The notes: a model not told the origin generated them from the sequence alone. A DNA stretch of 64,000 bases from Leptoclinus maculatus (GCA_032191485.1 JAVDOI010000003.1:20942873-21006872), one strand, 5' to 3'. Positions 12,296 through 24,254 are shown, counted from the first letter of the stretch. Made by a program: numbers and translations.

Positions 12296-12680
12296 TTAAA
12301 GAAATACTTCTCCCACAAAATGACCATTTCTATATTAATTACTCGCCTCTTTGATTCCGCATGCCTCCACGGTAAACAGAGACTCACAAAGTCAGTAAAA
12401 CTACATCAAAACATCCGTTTACAAAGATTATTGTTTAATGGGGTTGACTCAGCATGACCATATGCATCTAAATGTATTTTGTTGTTTTAAGTTAAAATGC
12501 ATGAGTTATGTGAGAGTTTACAAAACGGATGTTTTGATATAGTTTCAAACGTAGCCTTCCATTTACTTCTATTCAAGTCTCCGGTCACCGTGGAGGTTTA
12601 AAATCTAATTTTACTTCAATAATTCAAAGTAACACGGGGTGAGGCATTCATATACAAATGACTATATTTTAATGTGAAGC
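12296..12680. mobile_element. MITE-like inverted-repeat element inside the 3'UTR
   Basis: Long inverted-repeat structure: 23-base arms at 12398-12420 and 12523-12545 match with one mismatch. An outer pair around CCTCCACGGT (12363-12383) and its complement in ACCGTGGAGG (12577-12599) continues the fold. The outermost ends resemble each other as complements (CACAAAATGACCATTT on the left; AAATGACTATATTTTAATGTG, degraded, on the right). Elements with these words (ACTTCTCCCACAAAATGACCATTT, CCTCCACGG, ACACGGGGTGAG) are common in fish genomes as nonautonomous DNA transposons (recalled, not searched). No target-site duplication was confirmed. Confidence 0.6.
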
Positions 12681-13163
12681 AAGAACCGACTTCTCGTAGA
12701 AATAAAGTGATTTAAATGCTGCTGACGTCAAAGAAAACATCACTTTTTAACTCAATTTAAGCTGGAAGAGTTTTTTTTTTTTCTCCTGCAAAAACACCAA
12801 ATCAGTGTTTACTGAGTTGGAACAAAATGCAAAAACACGTCTGATCCTTAAACTCTTCCTGATAACTGACTCGTCTCAAAGCTAGAACCCTAAACCGTGT
12901 CTCTGTCCATAAACACGCATCCAACAGTCAGGTAACACACACTCTGTGGTCGCATCGATGTCGTACAACGATGTCGACGTCTGAACAATTCATGAATCCA
13001 ACAAATAGTTTCAGATGAAGTTGGATTGAGGAATCAGATGGTTTGATTAGTTTTTAAGTTGCTATTGATTTTGGGTTTTCTTAATAGTTTTCTGTTGATG
13101 GATTTAATTTATGAGATTTGTGTCATTTGTGTTAAATATTCTTCGCCATTCTTCACCCGGGGT

Positions 13164-13171
13164 TGTAAATA
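13164..13171 (+). promoter_or_regulatory. Pumilio-type element TGTAAATA in the 3'UTR
   Basis: The motif TGTAAATA matches the PUF/Pumilio binding consensus TGTANATA, lies about 127 bases before the likely poly(A) signal and is on the transcribed strand. PUF proteins repress or localise mRNAs through this motif. An 8-mer can occur by chance, so function is unproven. Confidence 0.35.
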
Positions 13172-13297
13172 CATTCTCTGCAATATTATATTTTCCACGT
13201 GAGTGAAATGGACCCCGATCAGAGAAGAGATCTATATTTTGTATTTATGCTTTTATGCTTTTTGTGTTGCACACGGGTGTCTGATGATTTTGCTGCG

Positions 13298-13303
13298 ATT
13301 AAA
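13298..13303 (+). terminator. Candidate polyadenylation signal ATTAAA
   Basis: ATTAAA is followed about 15-20 bases later by a GT-rich stretch (TTGTTGTGTGCG), the usual arrangement of signal and downstream element. The preceding 60 bases are T-rich. An AATAAA at 12701 inside or just after the MITE is an alternative, earlier site that lacks an equally good downstream element. Confidence 0.5.
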
Positions 13304-15354
13304 GTTACATCTGCATATTGTTGTGTGCGTTCGCTGCTGCAGTAAAGACTTCACATGAGGGGAAAAAAACACATGTTTGTTTCTTTTTATTGATGTTTAA
13401 AAGTCTCATTAACTCGTGTTCACTCTCTTTTTGTTGACCTGCTGAGTCGTGTGTGTGAGAGATCGACGTGTCCGTCCCGGTTCAACATGTTTTTGATGCC
13501 GGTGGCATTTTATATTTTTCACGGTGATCAAAGAAACGCAGACTTTGTTCACACTCGTTGATGAGCTCCGAGTGAGTACGGAGGCGTTTATACTCCGTGA
13601 GCTGCTGCATTCTCCTAAACTCCAGAGGACAAACCGACTGAACGAGCGTGATTCTGTTTCTAAGGTCTTTGTTGGACGTTGTATTTTTCTATTAGAGCGA
13701 TGACAGTTGAGAGAGAGGGAACTTTATTTAACTTTTTGGTTAAATGAGATTTTTCATCTTTTTAATCTCGTTCACCTTTTTTTCGATCAACTTTTTGTTC
13801 CAAGTCTTTTTTTTTTAAAGATCCCTTTGGGGGAGTTTCTTTGTCTCCCCCATAATCACTTTATCCTCCCTCTTCTTTTCATCATCTCTGTGTAGAGATG
13901 AACTCGGGCTGAACTCTTAATCAGTGACAGACAAAACGGCATCGTGTCCGTCCGTGACCCCCCGACACCTTCCACCGTCGTCGGCGACGCTTTTGATCAG
14001 ATGAGACTCGTCGTAGCCGGATCGCTTAACGCCGGCGCTGTCTCTCGGTTTGTCTGGAGGTATTGTTGTTTCCAGAGGTATCCGGTGTCTCCGGGTGTGA
14101 GTGAAGGAGATACAATAGAAAGACGAGTCACTTCTCAAGAGTGGGGAGGAAATCTGAAACTGAGGAGGCTCTCGCGTCAGACGGAGTATGTCGAGCCTTT
14201 ACACGCAAGGGCACGTGACCTCGCTTTGGAAACGCGTCTCAGGCCTTTGAAGTCCTTTTATGGGATTATGTGACTATAGTCTGTTGATGCAGGAGGAAAC
14301 TCTTTGTGTTGCTGCTGTTTTTCTGCTATAATCTGATGGGAACATCCCATTGTTTCTTGTGGAGGGAACCAGTGCGATTCTAAGTGGGGTCAGCCATAAT
14401 CATCACAACTACTTAAATTGCCAATTAAAGCAAAGAGAAATGTTGACTTTGGTGAGAAAACATATCGACAACTTGGCACTTCACTTCTTGGCTTAAATGT
14501 ATTTAAATTATTACTCTGAATAGAATACCGATAAACACATTTAACAAAAATGGAAATTCAGGTGTTGCAAGTGTACCTCAAAGTGCTTCACCATTGACTT
14601 TCAGTCCTTAAAGAAAAGGAGTTTTTAAAGGACCTTATCTTAACACGCAGAAAAACAAGAAATCCCCAGATTCGGTTACCATGCCCGGTTCATCTGAAGT
14701 GCGGCTGAATCCGTCCTATTAACAGATTATTAGACGACGTGACGATGTCAGCCGTGAGCCTCGAGCCGTCTCGGGGAATTTTCCGTCCCTTCACACCCGC
14801 CGACATCTGAACCCCGACTTGAAACACGCCGACGCTCCGGGCCCTTGTGAAACAGACCCCTCCGCTAGTGTCCCCTTCTCTCTTTTTTTTTTTTTTAAAG
14901 TTGACTTCTCTTCTCACACGGCCCGTAAAATCATTTCATGGTTTGTGAAGCTGTGTAATTGTGCTGTCGGGTCAGCCCCCCCCCCCCCCCCATCTCAGTT
15001 TTCCACCCACTCCTTCTCTCCTGCACGCTCTTCTCCCCCCCGAGGGCCGACTGTACCTACGCAAAGTTTTACTGAAACTTCATCTTCCTCTGACACCAAA
15101 CTTTTACAGTAACCTTTACAGTGCAGCCGAGGGAGGGAGGGAGGAGGGGGAGGGGGGGGGATGAAAGACTAAAGTTGAGCTGCTTAGTTTTGTTTGTGAC
15201 CTCGCTGCCCTTCCCCAGTGAGAGAGAGCCACGGCCGGAAGGATTCCCTCCGCCGCCTGAAAATAAATGTCCTTTTAATGCGAGTCACAGGTTGTTTTTC
15301 CGAGCTGAGCCTCTTCGGCTTCGAGCGTGACTCCGAGGGAAGATCTTAAAAAGA

Positions 15355-15835
15355 GAAAGCTCCTCTTCCTCCTTCCCGTTAACTTCCCCTCTTCTCCTCT
15401 TTCCTGTTTCCGTCCTTACACAGAAACAAGAACAAGCACTTTTTCTTTCTTCTCCTCCCGAGGTGTGTTTTCTCTTCGTTCTCTCCTCTTCGTCTTCACC
15501 TTTGTCTCACTTTGTTGCTCTCAATCCACCCAAATGTCCTCCATCTTTTCTGTTCCTTCCTCCAGCGTCCCCTCCTCTTCTGTCTTTTGACTCTCTCCTT
15601 TTCCCTTCACTCCGATTGCTTTCCATCTCTACTCCTCTGTCCCTCATTAAAGCTTCTGTCCTTCTCTTTTCTCCCTCCAATAATCTTCCTCTCTTTCTCC
15701 ACATTTCCTCCTTCAACACCGTCCTTTTACTTTTCTTTCCTCTCTTCTGTTTGTTGTCCCTTGTTCTTCTACTAACATCACCTTGTTTACTCTCCTCCAT
15801 CTTTTATTTCCTCCCCCCCTCCTCCCTCTGACAGC
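15355..15835. repeat. Polypyrimidine-rich low-complexity tract
   Basis: Roughly 480 bases dominated by C and T on the + strand with few purines. Open frames on both strands here are composition artefacts. Confidence 0.8.
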
Positions 15836-16261
15836 TGCAGTTTAGCCACAGAGCTAACTTCTCCCCGGAGGCAGTTTGTGTGTTTCTGTGTGTGTCGGAG
15901 TTTGAATCAAAGGCACCTTTGCTGGGTGAACACACCTCCCTCACACACACAGCGTTGCACTTCCGTACTTGTGAGGACACGTCATTAACATAATGCGTTT
16001 CGCTGTTTCCTGACACTCGATCATCGGAACAACACGCCTCACCTCAAAACCAAGAACTTTAAAGAAGCCTGGACCAATAAACTGTTCTCACTTTCTACAT
16101 CTGCCCTTAACCGTTTCTCTCTTCAAACATGTCCTCTTAAGACAAACGGTCTTACTTTTCAAAACTGTCATGGCTTCTCACAAACGTCCACATTCTCCAA
16201 AATGTTCACAAAGTCCTCATCAGTTACAAATGTCCTCCGTTTCCAATCCTCTTTTACGAAA

Positions 16262-16460
16262 CTACGAGGTTAATTTGAGGAAAAGATCACGTTTGTGGTT
16301 AAATTAAGTACATGTGTTACATAAACGAAACTTAACCACTACTAAATAAGTCAACGTTGACCTGTGTTCACTAAGGACACTAACAGTGGTCTCCTGGGTG
16401 AAAGTCTTCAGTTTGATTGACCCATCCATCCTCTCCTCTCCACCCACCCGCTCTGCATGG
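16262..16460 (+). mobile_element. Dispersed family B, 3' portion
   Basis: Shares with 21640-21800 the words GTCAACGTTGAC/GTCAACATTGAC, ACAGTGGTCTCCTGGG or ACAGCGGTCTCCTGGG, and GTTTGATTGACCC/GTTTGTTTGACCC, in the same order. It lacks the TTTCCGCTCGTTACATGCAT 5' part. Confidence 0.55.
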
Positions 16461-17228
16461 ACCTCCTCACTCTTCATACCTCCATTGCTCTGACTATCTA
16501 TTAATATCTTAACTTTATAAAAATGTCCACACTTTTTATAAAGTGACCTTGCTTTGTATAAACGTTCGCACTCTCAAGGTCTCGAGCTGAAATTGGTCCT
16601 CACAAAGACAGAAGTACAGGAACACACACACACTTTTTCCCAGGCCCGGACTACGCTGCCTTGTTTCTTGCCAGAGCAATTTTCCTAATAATACCCCCCC
16701 CCCCACCTTCGTTTGCCCTCAAACTCTCCTCCCCCTCTTCCTTCTCCGCACTGCGTTTTCCCGCATCAGCATATCAAACTCACCCCGCCCAGATCCGCTC
16801 CCCCCCCCCCAAACACCACAGCCTCCCTCCCAGTTGCCTTCCTCACCCCAATTATTTCCCGGGACCTTAGCTTAGAGGGATTCTCTCACACCCTCACACT
16901 GTTTTGTAGTCGCTAACCTTCCCTTCAGTGCCAGGCGGAGGCGTCCATTGTGTAATAAATACAGGGAGGCGTCCGTGTTTTCTGTGGCGTCATCAGGCTG
17001 AACGCTCCCGACAGGTAGATTAAGACTGTAGCAAGAGTCCAGTGGGAGCTTCCGAAGGACACGACCGCCATCAGCTTTTACAGCGTTCCCTCTCGTACTG
17101 AGGTCTGTTTTTAGCGTTGACCGCTCGACCTTACTAATAAGAGTTTTTGAAGTGAGTAAATGTGAAAAATGCGGCGTGGAATTTAGTGTGGACGACGTTT
17201 CCACGGTTTTACACTCCGCTCCTCACAG

Positions 17229-17330
17229 TTTCACAAGCGTTTAGAGAACTACGGTGGCCTTCAGGTAACGTGAGAAGCACCTCTCCAGAGCCAGTGGTTT
17301 GTCCTTTCTGGGCTACTGTAGAAACACGGT
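17229..17330 (+). mobile_element. Fragment of teleost dispersed repeat family C (middle part)
   Basis: The words CAAGCGTTTAGAGAACTACG, GTGGCCTTCAGGTAACGT, AGAGCCAGTGGTTTGTCC and GGGCTACTGTAGAAACA match a repeat I recall as abundant in perciform genomes. The 5' part of the same family is at 57571-57650. Confidence 0.6.
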
Positions 17331-17952
17331 GTAAGCTAATGATCCCTCAAAATGCTACACAAGTCTTCTTTCCGCTGACCTGTATTCTTCAGATTAAACT
17401 GCAGTCAAACAGCTCCGATGTTTCCACATTAACTAAAAGCAGCCGTGAGTTTCTGCTGCTTTGGTAACTGTGTGATCATTTTGTGTGACAATATGTCCGC
17501 TTGGCACAATCGGAGCGAGAATGGACCACCGCCACCAAAAAGAAGCGGACGCATAATGTGGAACTGGCCCCGGCCGCTGCAGACAACGTTTGCGTCTTCT
17601 CAGAAAATGGAGCTGGGAAAAATGCCACCGCGTGACACTGAAAACCCTCTTCTGCTGAACGCTACACAGAGAAACAGAGAGAGAGCTGAGCCAAATCAGT
17701 CTGAACGGCGGAGAAAATGAAGAAATTAGTCTTGGCTGGACAGTCCAGCCTCTCCCCCCCCCCCTCAGAAACATAAATAATTTTTTGGCTCGGTGCGTCA
17801 CGTCGTAAACTGACTGCGGCAACAGATGAGTTTGGTGTTCTCTGTTTTTGATATATGGTCCCGTCTCTGTAATTGAATTCATTAAGGGATAACTCCCATG
17901 ACGCACAGGGACACATTCACATGTACAGACGTGAATCTGTCCCACAACCTGG

Positions 17953-17954
<2 letters not shown>

Positions 17955-17997
<43 letters not shown>
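17955..17997. repeat. (CA)n microsatellite
   Basis: About 21 CA units flanked by unique DNA. Confidence 0.95.
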
Positions 17998-17999
<2 letters not shown>

Positions 18000-19253
18000 G
18001 GAGACATTTCTAACTAATATTAACATATCGGACAGTGTGTGTTTAAGATTCAACAGACTATCAAAGCATTAAGTTTGTTACTGGAAGAATATTCAAGATA
18101 CAAGCTCACTGACTGGAGGGGGGAGGGAGGGGGGGGGGGGGGTTACAGTAAGGTGTGTAAAGTAACAATAGCATCAGGACTCGGTGCACAATACAACACA
18201 TTTAATTAAATCAAAGGTGGCTTGTTAATCCTTCACAGCTCATTGAATGGATGCTGTGACTCATCACTAATAAAGCAAGAGGGGTTAACAAGAACGGATG
18301 TAACAGGAAGCGGGTCGTCGTGTGTCAATAGCGCTTATTAATTAGCAACTTTTACACCAGTTTAGATAAACTGAACCAATTGAGCAATTTCTTTTGTTTT
18401 GAAGAGGTTTGGTGTGAAAAAGCACCCTGTGAGACGTCTCCTCCGTCTCTCCAAGCTGCATATTTAAACTCTGTTCCTCTCCAGGCTCTGCTCTCACAAT
18501 GTGTAGATAATATCAATCATTCCGTATGTCTTCCACGTAATAATGAACGAGGAAGTGTAAAGCACACGACGAGCCAAACCAACACGGATCTTTCAGCCGT
18601 TCGTGCCTCGTGTGAAACGAGAAGTCAGCGCTGATTTGTTTGTCATGTAACTTGTGTACTTCAGTAGCGGCACTTCTGAAGTTATTTAAACCCAAACAAT
18701 GATCTTTTGCTAAACCTAACAAAGTATTTCACTGCGGTGAAGAAGTCTTTAGCTTGTAGTTCATCGTGGTTGGTCTTTGTAGCAGCATTGACTCAGAAAT
18801 GGTTCCTTCCTTCCTTCTCTCCTTCATTTCTTCTTCTTCTCCTCCGTCTTCTTTTTCTCCTTCTTGTTTTTCCAAACGAGGCAAACAGAGATCCTCGGGG
18901 CGATCTGAATCAGGCAATCAGTAAATAATATGTAAATGTAGATTCTCTCTGGATGTGATGAAGTGAGATTCAGGAATAACAGGACCTCACATGGAAAGAG
19001 CAGCGGGGCGATGAAACGTATGACAGGCAGCAGATTTACAGTGAGACCCTGATGGGAAACACAGAGCAGCATGACGTCAGTCTCCTGTTGTGTTCGTTTA
19101 TAGCTGTGTGTGTGTGTGAGTGTGTGAGACGGCCCCATGGTGTTGCTTTGTAGCAGGTGTGCGTTTTCCCTTTTTTGTGGTGTCTCATAAGAGGTTCAGG
19201 TGGTGTGTGTGCACGTGTGTGTGGATCCCCTCTGTTGTTTTGTTCCATTGCAG

Positions 19254-19339
19254 CCCTGTAATTACCTGGAGTCGGATCTGCTTCTGTAACACAGGTGGGA
19301 GACACAATTTAATTACAGGGTGGGAGCCGTGCTGCAGCC

Positions 19340-19347
<8 letters not shown>
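19254..19347. promoter_or_regulatory. Interleaved inverted repeats with TAATTA and CACCTG motifs
   Basis: Two perfect inverted-repeat pairs are interleaved: CCCTGTAATTA (19254-19264) with TAATTACAGGG (19310-19320), and CACAGGTGGG (19290-19299) with CCCACCTGTG (19338-19347). TAATTA is a homeodomain core and CAGGTG/CACCTG is an E-box bound by bHLH or ZEB/Snail zinc-finger factors. The block sits immediately before a GT array. A regulatory role is inferred. Confidence 0.35.

Positions 19348-19388
<41 letters not shown>
19344..19388. repeat. (TG)n microsatellite
   Basis: About 22 units, sharing its first bases with the second CCCACCTGTG arm. Confidence 0.95.
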
Positions 19389-19391
<3 letters not shown>

Positions 19392-19479
19392 AGTGTATAG
19401 ATGAGTGTCTGCATGTGTGTCTCTTATGCAAACTGTATGCTGAAGTTCTGCATTTTTGTTTTTGCAGTTATTTCAGATT

Positions 19480-19642
<163 letters not shown>

Positions 19643-19778
19643 GCCATTATGGGGGTGGATGAGCCTGAGTGAGATTGAAAGAGACAGAGGAAGACAAAGG
19701 GAGGGAGAGAGGGCAGGTTGAACACCTGGCGCCTGATCTGAGGCAACATGATGGAGATTAAAAAGATCATGAGGGGGA

Positions 19779-20360
19779 TTTTTCTCTCCCTCTTCTCTCC
19801 TCTCCACTCTCCTCTCCCCTTCTCTTGTCTTCTCTCCTCTCCCCTTCCCTTGTCTTCTCTCCTCTCCCCTTCCCTTGTCTTCCCTTCACCCCTCTCCTCT
19901 CATCATCCCTTCTCTCCTATCCTCTTCTCTCCTCTTTGCTTCTTTCCTCCTCCCCTACCTCCTCTCCTCTTTCAATTTATTCCCTCCTCCACCTCTCCTC
20001 TTCTTTCCTCTTCCCCCTCTCCTCTTCCCTCCCCATCTCTCCTCTTTTCTTTCCTCTTCACCTCTTCCTATTTCTCCTCCTCTCTCCTCTTCCCATACAT
20101 TCTCTTATCCCCTTCTCTCCTCTCCTCTCATCATCCCTTCTCTCCTATCCTATCCTCTTCCCTCCCATTTTCTTCTATCTTCTTTCCTCCTCCCTCCTCT
20201 CCTCTTCCCTTAACTTCTCTCACCCCCTTCTCCTCTCTCCTCTCCTCTCATCATCCCTTCTCTCCTATCCTATCCTCTTCCCTCCCATTTTCTTCTCTTC
20301 TCTCCTCCTTCCCTTAACTTCTCTCATCCCCATCTCCTCTCTCCTCTCTCCTCACCTGTC
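19779..20360. repeat. Long polypyrimidine tract with 120-bp tandem duplication
   Basis: Nearly 580 bases of almost pure C/T on the + strand. A segment carrying CATCATCCCTTCTCTCC and TATCCTATCCTCTTCCCTCC occurs at 20117-20176 and again exactly 120 bases later at 20237-20296, with a related shorter version near 19895. Mirror-type homopurine/homopyrimidine tracts can form triplex (H-) DNA. The three frames open across it are composition artefacts. Confidence 0.9.
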
Positions 20361-21057
20361 CTGGCCGTGACTGTCAGTTGTCGGAGACCTTAAAGGGCTC
20401 AAGGTGTGCTTCATCGTCCTTGTTGCCAAGCAACTCAAAGTTTGACGACCTGCCTGGAGCTCTCTAATGAGCTTCTGTCGGCGCTTTGCTCCCCAGAAAG
20501 ATGTTGGACGAGTCCGTCTGTTGCTGGTTCCAGCAGCAAGACGTCAACTTGAAACCAGCACCTGCTTCTGGTGTTTTTAAACTGCTGCCAGGTGATGATG
20601 CAGCAGAAAGTTCATCTCATTTTGTTGCATTGCTGTGAGATGTCTCACACATCTCAGCGAGTGACGCAGTAGCTTGCGAATCAGCGTTGATTCATAAAAG
20701 AGGGTGAGAAAGAGGATGCAGCTGGAAGTTAATCTCCGTCTACAATGTGCTGCTTACTGGAGGTGCTCCGTCTGAAGAAGACGAACACGCACAACCCAGC
20801 TGGTGGAGACGGCTTTTAAAAAAATGGATTCAAAAAGACATCACAGCCTCGGACAAAGATGAGACGCCTGCGTTTGGATCAAAAAGAGGGAAACGGTGTT
20901 ATGGAGCTCGACTCTCTGCTGTGGGCTAAATAATAGATAAAGTTTTCTCACACTTTGTCTCTTTTCGCTGGCTGGCAGTGATCGCTAAATTTGGTGTATC
21001 ATGCTGGTGGGTTTACCCAGGAGCCTCTTACCAGTTGGCGGTGCCCAGAAAACCTCT
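20361..21057. other. No gene seen; unique DNA
   Basis: Balanced-composition sequence without recognised exon, repeat or hairpin. The short open frame at 20747-20929 has no supporting splice or start context. Confidence 0.35.
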
Positions 21058-21245
21058 AAAGGGAGGCGTTAAGGAGGCATCCCGATCAGATGTTGAACAC
21101 CTCAGCTGGCCCCTTTCAAACGTGAAAGAGCAGCGGCTCTACTCAAAGCTCCCTCCGGATGTCTGAGATCCTCACCCTATCTCTAAGGCTGAGCCCAAAC
21201 AACCCTACAAAGGAAGCTCATTTTGGCCGCTTGTATCTTGTTCCT
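21058..21245 (+). mobile_element. Fragment of a common fish repeat (probably retrotransposon 3' part)
   Basis: The words GGAGGCATCCCGATCAGATG, AGCAGCGGCTCTACTC, CTCCCTCCGGATGTC and TCACCCTATCTCTAAGGCTG occur in this order in a repeat I recall as very widespread in teleosts. The open frame across it (PNNPTKEAHFGRLY-like) is part of that element, with changes. The exact family name is uncertain. Confidence 0.6.
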
Positions 21246-21395
21246 CGGAGACCAAAGCCCTACTGGGCCAGGACCAGTAAAGATGCAACACATTGTCACT
21301 CCCAACTTGTCAAATACAGAGACGCTCGGTCAGCGGCCATATGCTTCAAACTATGACGCTCTAGGTTCCCTTTTAGCTTCCGTTTAGGACGCGTC

Positions 21396-21800
21396 AGTTT
21401 CCGCTCGTTACATGCATGATGTATTTTCAAAATAAACTTCCGTGTTCACAGGAAACAGTTTCCGCTCGTTACATGCATGATGTATTTTCAAAATAAACTT
21501 CCATGTTCACAGGAAACTGTTTCCGCTCGTTACATGCATGATGTATTTTCAAAATAAACTTCCGTGTTCACAGAAAACAGTTTCCGCTCGTTACATGCAT
21601 AACGTGCTCTCACAATAAACTTCCAACGTATATTTCCTTATTTTTAAGGTTTACTTTGGCAACAAAACTACTTGAGTTAAAATAAGAATGCTTGTTAGGT
21701 AACTGGTGTTACTTAAATATGTAAGAAGTCAACATTGACTCACACGGGACATGAACAGCGGTCTCCTGGGTTTGTTTGACCCGTCCGACCTCCACTCACA
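21396..21800 (+). mobile_element. Dispersed family B with internal 61-bp tandem array
   Basis: Four tandem units start at 21396, 21457, 21518 and 21579, each 61 bases apart. Each carries TTTCCGCTCGTTACATGCAT, the first three followed by TTTTCAAAATAAACTTCC. The fourth is diverged and continues into the single-copy 3' part with GGCAACAAAACTACTTGAG, ACAGCGGTCTCCTGGG and TTTGACCCGTCC. Single-unit copies of the same element lie at 37231 and 38911. Confidence 0.75.
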
Positions 21801-21849
21801 TCCGCACACTCGAACTTTAACCTCCGCCATGTTGCTCTGAGCGTCTCAT

Positions 21850-24254
21850 GATGGAGCGGAGGAGTTCACATCGGAGTGCGTTGAAAGCGGTGTCTCTCAT
21901 GCAGACTTGTGCTTCAGCGTCAGACGCTGAGGGAGAAGGACCGTTTCACAAACCGCTTCTAAAAGGTAAAAATACGATTATTGAATCTTTAAACATTTAG
22001 TCTGGAGACGTTTTTTTTAATTTTCTCAACTGAGGATTTACTGTACCGATTACCTTTATCATCAGTATTTAATTTGGTCTCTCTTCATATATTTTCATGA
22101 TGGCCTACTTTGTTTTACCGTTCCAAGCCCTCTCTGTCAGCCAAACTCATTCTGAGCTTCAGTCACCATCCTGTCCTCTCTCTCTCTGCTGCATGATTGC
22201 CAACCTCATGGCCTGGAAGCTCTGCCAGTACACCGCGGCCCATTATTCCTCCACCGGTCAGCGGCTGGTCCGATTCAGGGAGAGGATTCAGTGGGTTATG
22301 CACGATCGGCACAAAGCCCAGGTGCTCAATACACATAATGAATTTAATATTCACAAGAGGCACAGATTTAAACCAGTAACCTCAATGCAGTAGGAGAAGA
22401 TTTTCACATTTTCGATACAGAAACAAACCGACAGATTGACTGCAGTCACTTCTCAGTGAACACAAACTGACTTCATGTTTTTCGAGATGCTGGCAGTGTA
22501 GTCGCATTCGTGGGATTAGTTCCTCGTCGTCGCAGACGGCGGATCCACAGTCTTCATATTGCACTTTTTATACGGCTGAAGCTCCTCCAAATGTCCAGAT
22601 CTGTAAACACTTAACACAGGCTTTGTGCCCGGTGATGGCAATGAAGCCAAATTCATTTATTTACACTGTGTCAGAGAGAAGTATTTGGTAAACACTGCTT
22701 CTATTTCTTGTTCAGTTTAGAATCAGAATTATTGCCAAGTTTGTTTGCCAATACAAGGACTTTGACTTGGTGATTGGTGCATGACATTAAATACAGAGCA
22801 ACAGTATAAGACCTAATATACAATGACAATATGACGATGTACAATAGAATATGACAAACAATATAAGATTATGTTAAATAAGTTATTGAAATGTTCACCG
22901 TCTGAAGCTCGCAGCATTTCATGAACAAACAAACAATAAGATAAGAATAGTAATTGGCAGCACTTAAACTCACCACAGATGTATCGGTAACGGTGTATAA
23001 GTTGGCCAAAAAGTAAGCGTGATCAGGTTCATGTAGGATCTATTTTCTTTCTACCGAACTACACCCCCAACTGTATCCCCCCCCCCCACAGAAGGAAGTG
23101 TGCATGTACTCAAAGACGAGAGGCTCGTACTGGTGACTTTGCACGATGGAAGCATGAATGGCGTCGTGCTCCTCTGAGCTGTAGCGTTAAGCTAGCTCTG
23201 TGGTGCTAGTTGAGCTAACAGTATCGAGTATTGATATCACGTCACACCTACAGTTAAAAATATTTCCTCTGCATGTATTACGTATGCTGTATTTAAATCT
23301 ATTTCCTCTTCTACAGTTCAGTTTTTTAACCTCAGTGACCGAGTGGAGAGCAGAGAGAAGTTTATCCAAGAAGCTTTGGCTCATTGGCTGCAGTGTGACT
23401 GACTCCCTCCCTCCCTCCTCCCTTCCTCCCTCCTCCCCCCTTCCTCCCTCTCCCCCGCTGCCCTCTTCTCTCCTCCATCACTCATGGCCGATCCTGTCAG
23501 TGGCGCCCTTTTAGAACAAAGCTTATAAAACCACACAGCTGCGTGTGTCCGCCGTTACTCCACAAGTTCTGTGTTGTTCTGTTATTTGATCAGCAGCGTT
23601 GTTGCTCAGTGCTAACGGCTGTTTCTGCTCTGCGTGTCCATGAGATCACAGTCAGTCAAACAGTGCGGTTGAAACATGTGTGATGCGTTTCTCCGTGAGT
23701 TTGTCTGTCGCTGCTACGCTAACTACCCACTTCTTTGTTTTCTTCATTTCACTAAAACAAACGCAGTCTGTGCTGCTGTAATACGGCTCAGCTGGATGCT
23801 AACATTAGCACAACAAACAGTCCCTCTACAGCCGGCGACGATGAAGTTATCAAGGCTGGAAATACTTATTCTTTTTCTGCGTGCATGTCATTTGGTCATC
23901 AGTTCGAGGTATTCTGTCATGAACTGAGGGGGTCGACATCTACAGGTCTGATTTTCCACCAAAGTCACGAGGATTCAACCTCAGGGGACCATGAATACCT
24001 GAACACATTTTCACGGTATAAGTTCAATGAGTTCAAGGATGTTCAAATGTTCATCAAATTGTTTTGTCCAAACAAAATTCTAAAATATTTAGTAAGTAAT
24101 TATATAAAAAGGACAAAAGCAGAACATTGGAAAACAATTAATTGATTATGAAACCAGTTGCCGATTTATTCTGACGATTGACAAATCGATTGGTTGTTGC
24201 ACGTTGATACTTTACCACAAAGTCTGTTGGTTCTAGTTTAGATAAGCGCCAAAT

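Larger units (their letters stand above)
11868..13318 (+). other. Probable 3' untranslated region
   Basis: About 1.45 kb lies between the TGA and a candidate polyadenylation site. It holds an alternative-frame ORF over its first 280 bases, an AATAAA at 12701-12706, a MITE-like inverted-repeat element (about 12296-12680), and an AT-rich end with a Pumilio-type element. The region just before the final signal (T-rich, with repeated TTTATGCTT) looks like a typical mRNA 3' end. The true end has to be set by transcript data. Confidence 0.5.
13325..17228. other. No gene seen; pyrimidine-rich intergenic DNA
   Basis: Downstream of the gene end. It contains a CpG-rich stretch at 13940-14270 with a chance open frame, C runs near 14980, a polypyrimidine block at 15355-15835 and a family B fragment at 16262-16460. 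No exon-like segment with matched borders was recognised. Confidence 0.4.

Noticed and set aside
13944..14273. 109-codon frame in a CpG-richer stretch after the gene end
   Set aside because: Higher GC lowers stop-codon frequency. There is no homology I recognise and no splice context.
19748..20370. Three overlapping Ser/Pro/Leu/Phe-rich frames of 112-189 codons
   Set aside because: Produced by the polypyrimidine tract. There are almost no purines to form stop codons on that strand.
21159..21356. 65-codon frame after the family B neighbour
   Set aside because: It lies within a widespread fish repeat and is element-derived, not a host gene.
23521..23927. TATA-box promoter with a first exon
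   Set aside because: CTTATAAAAC is a fair match, but the frame behind it lacks a Kozak-like start, domain features and a recognisable donor.
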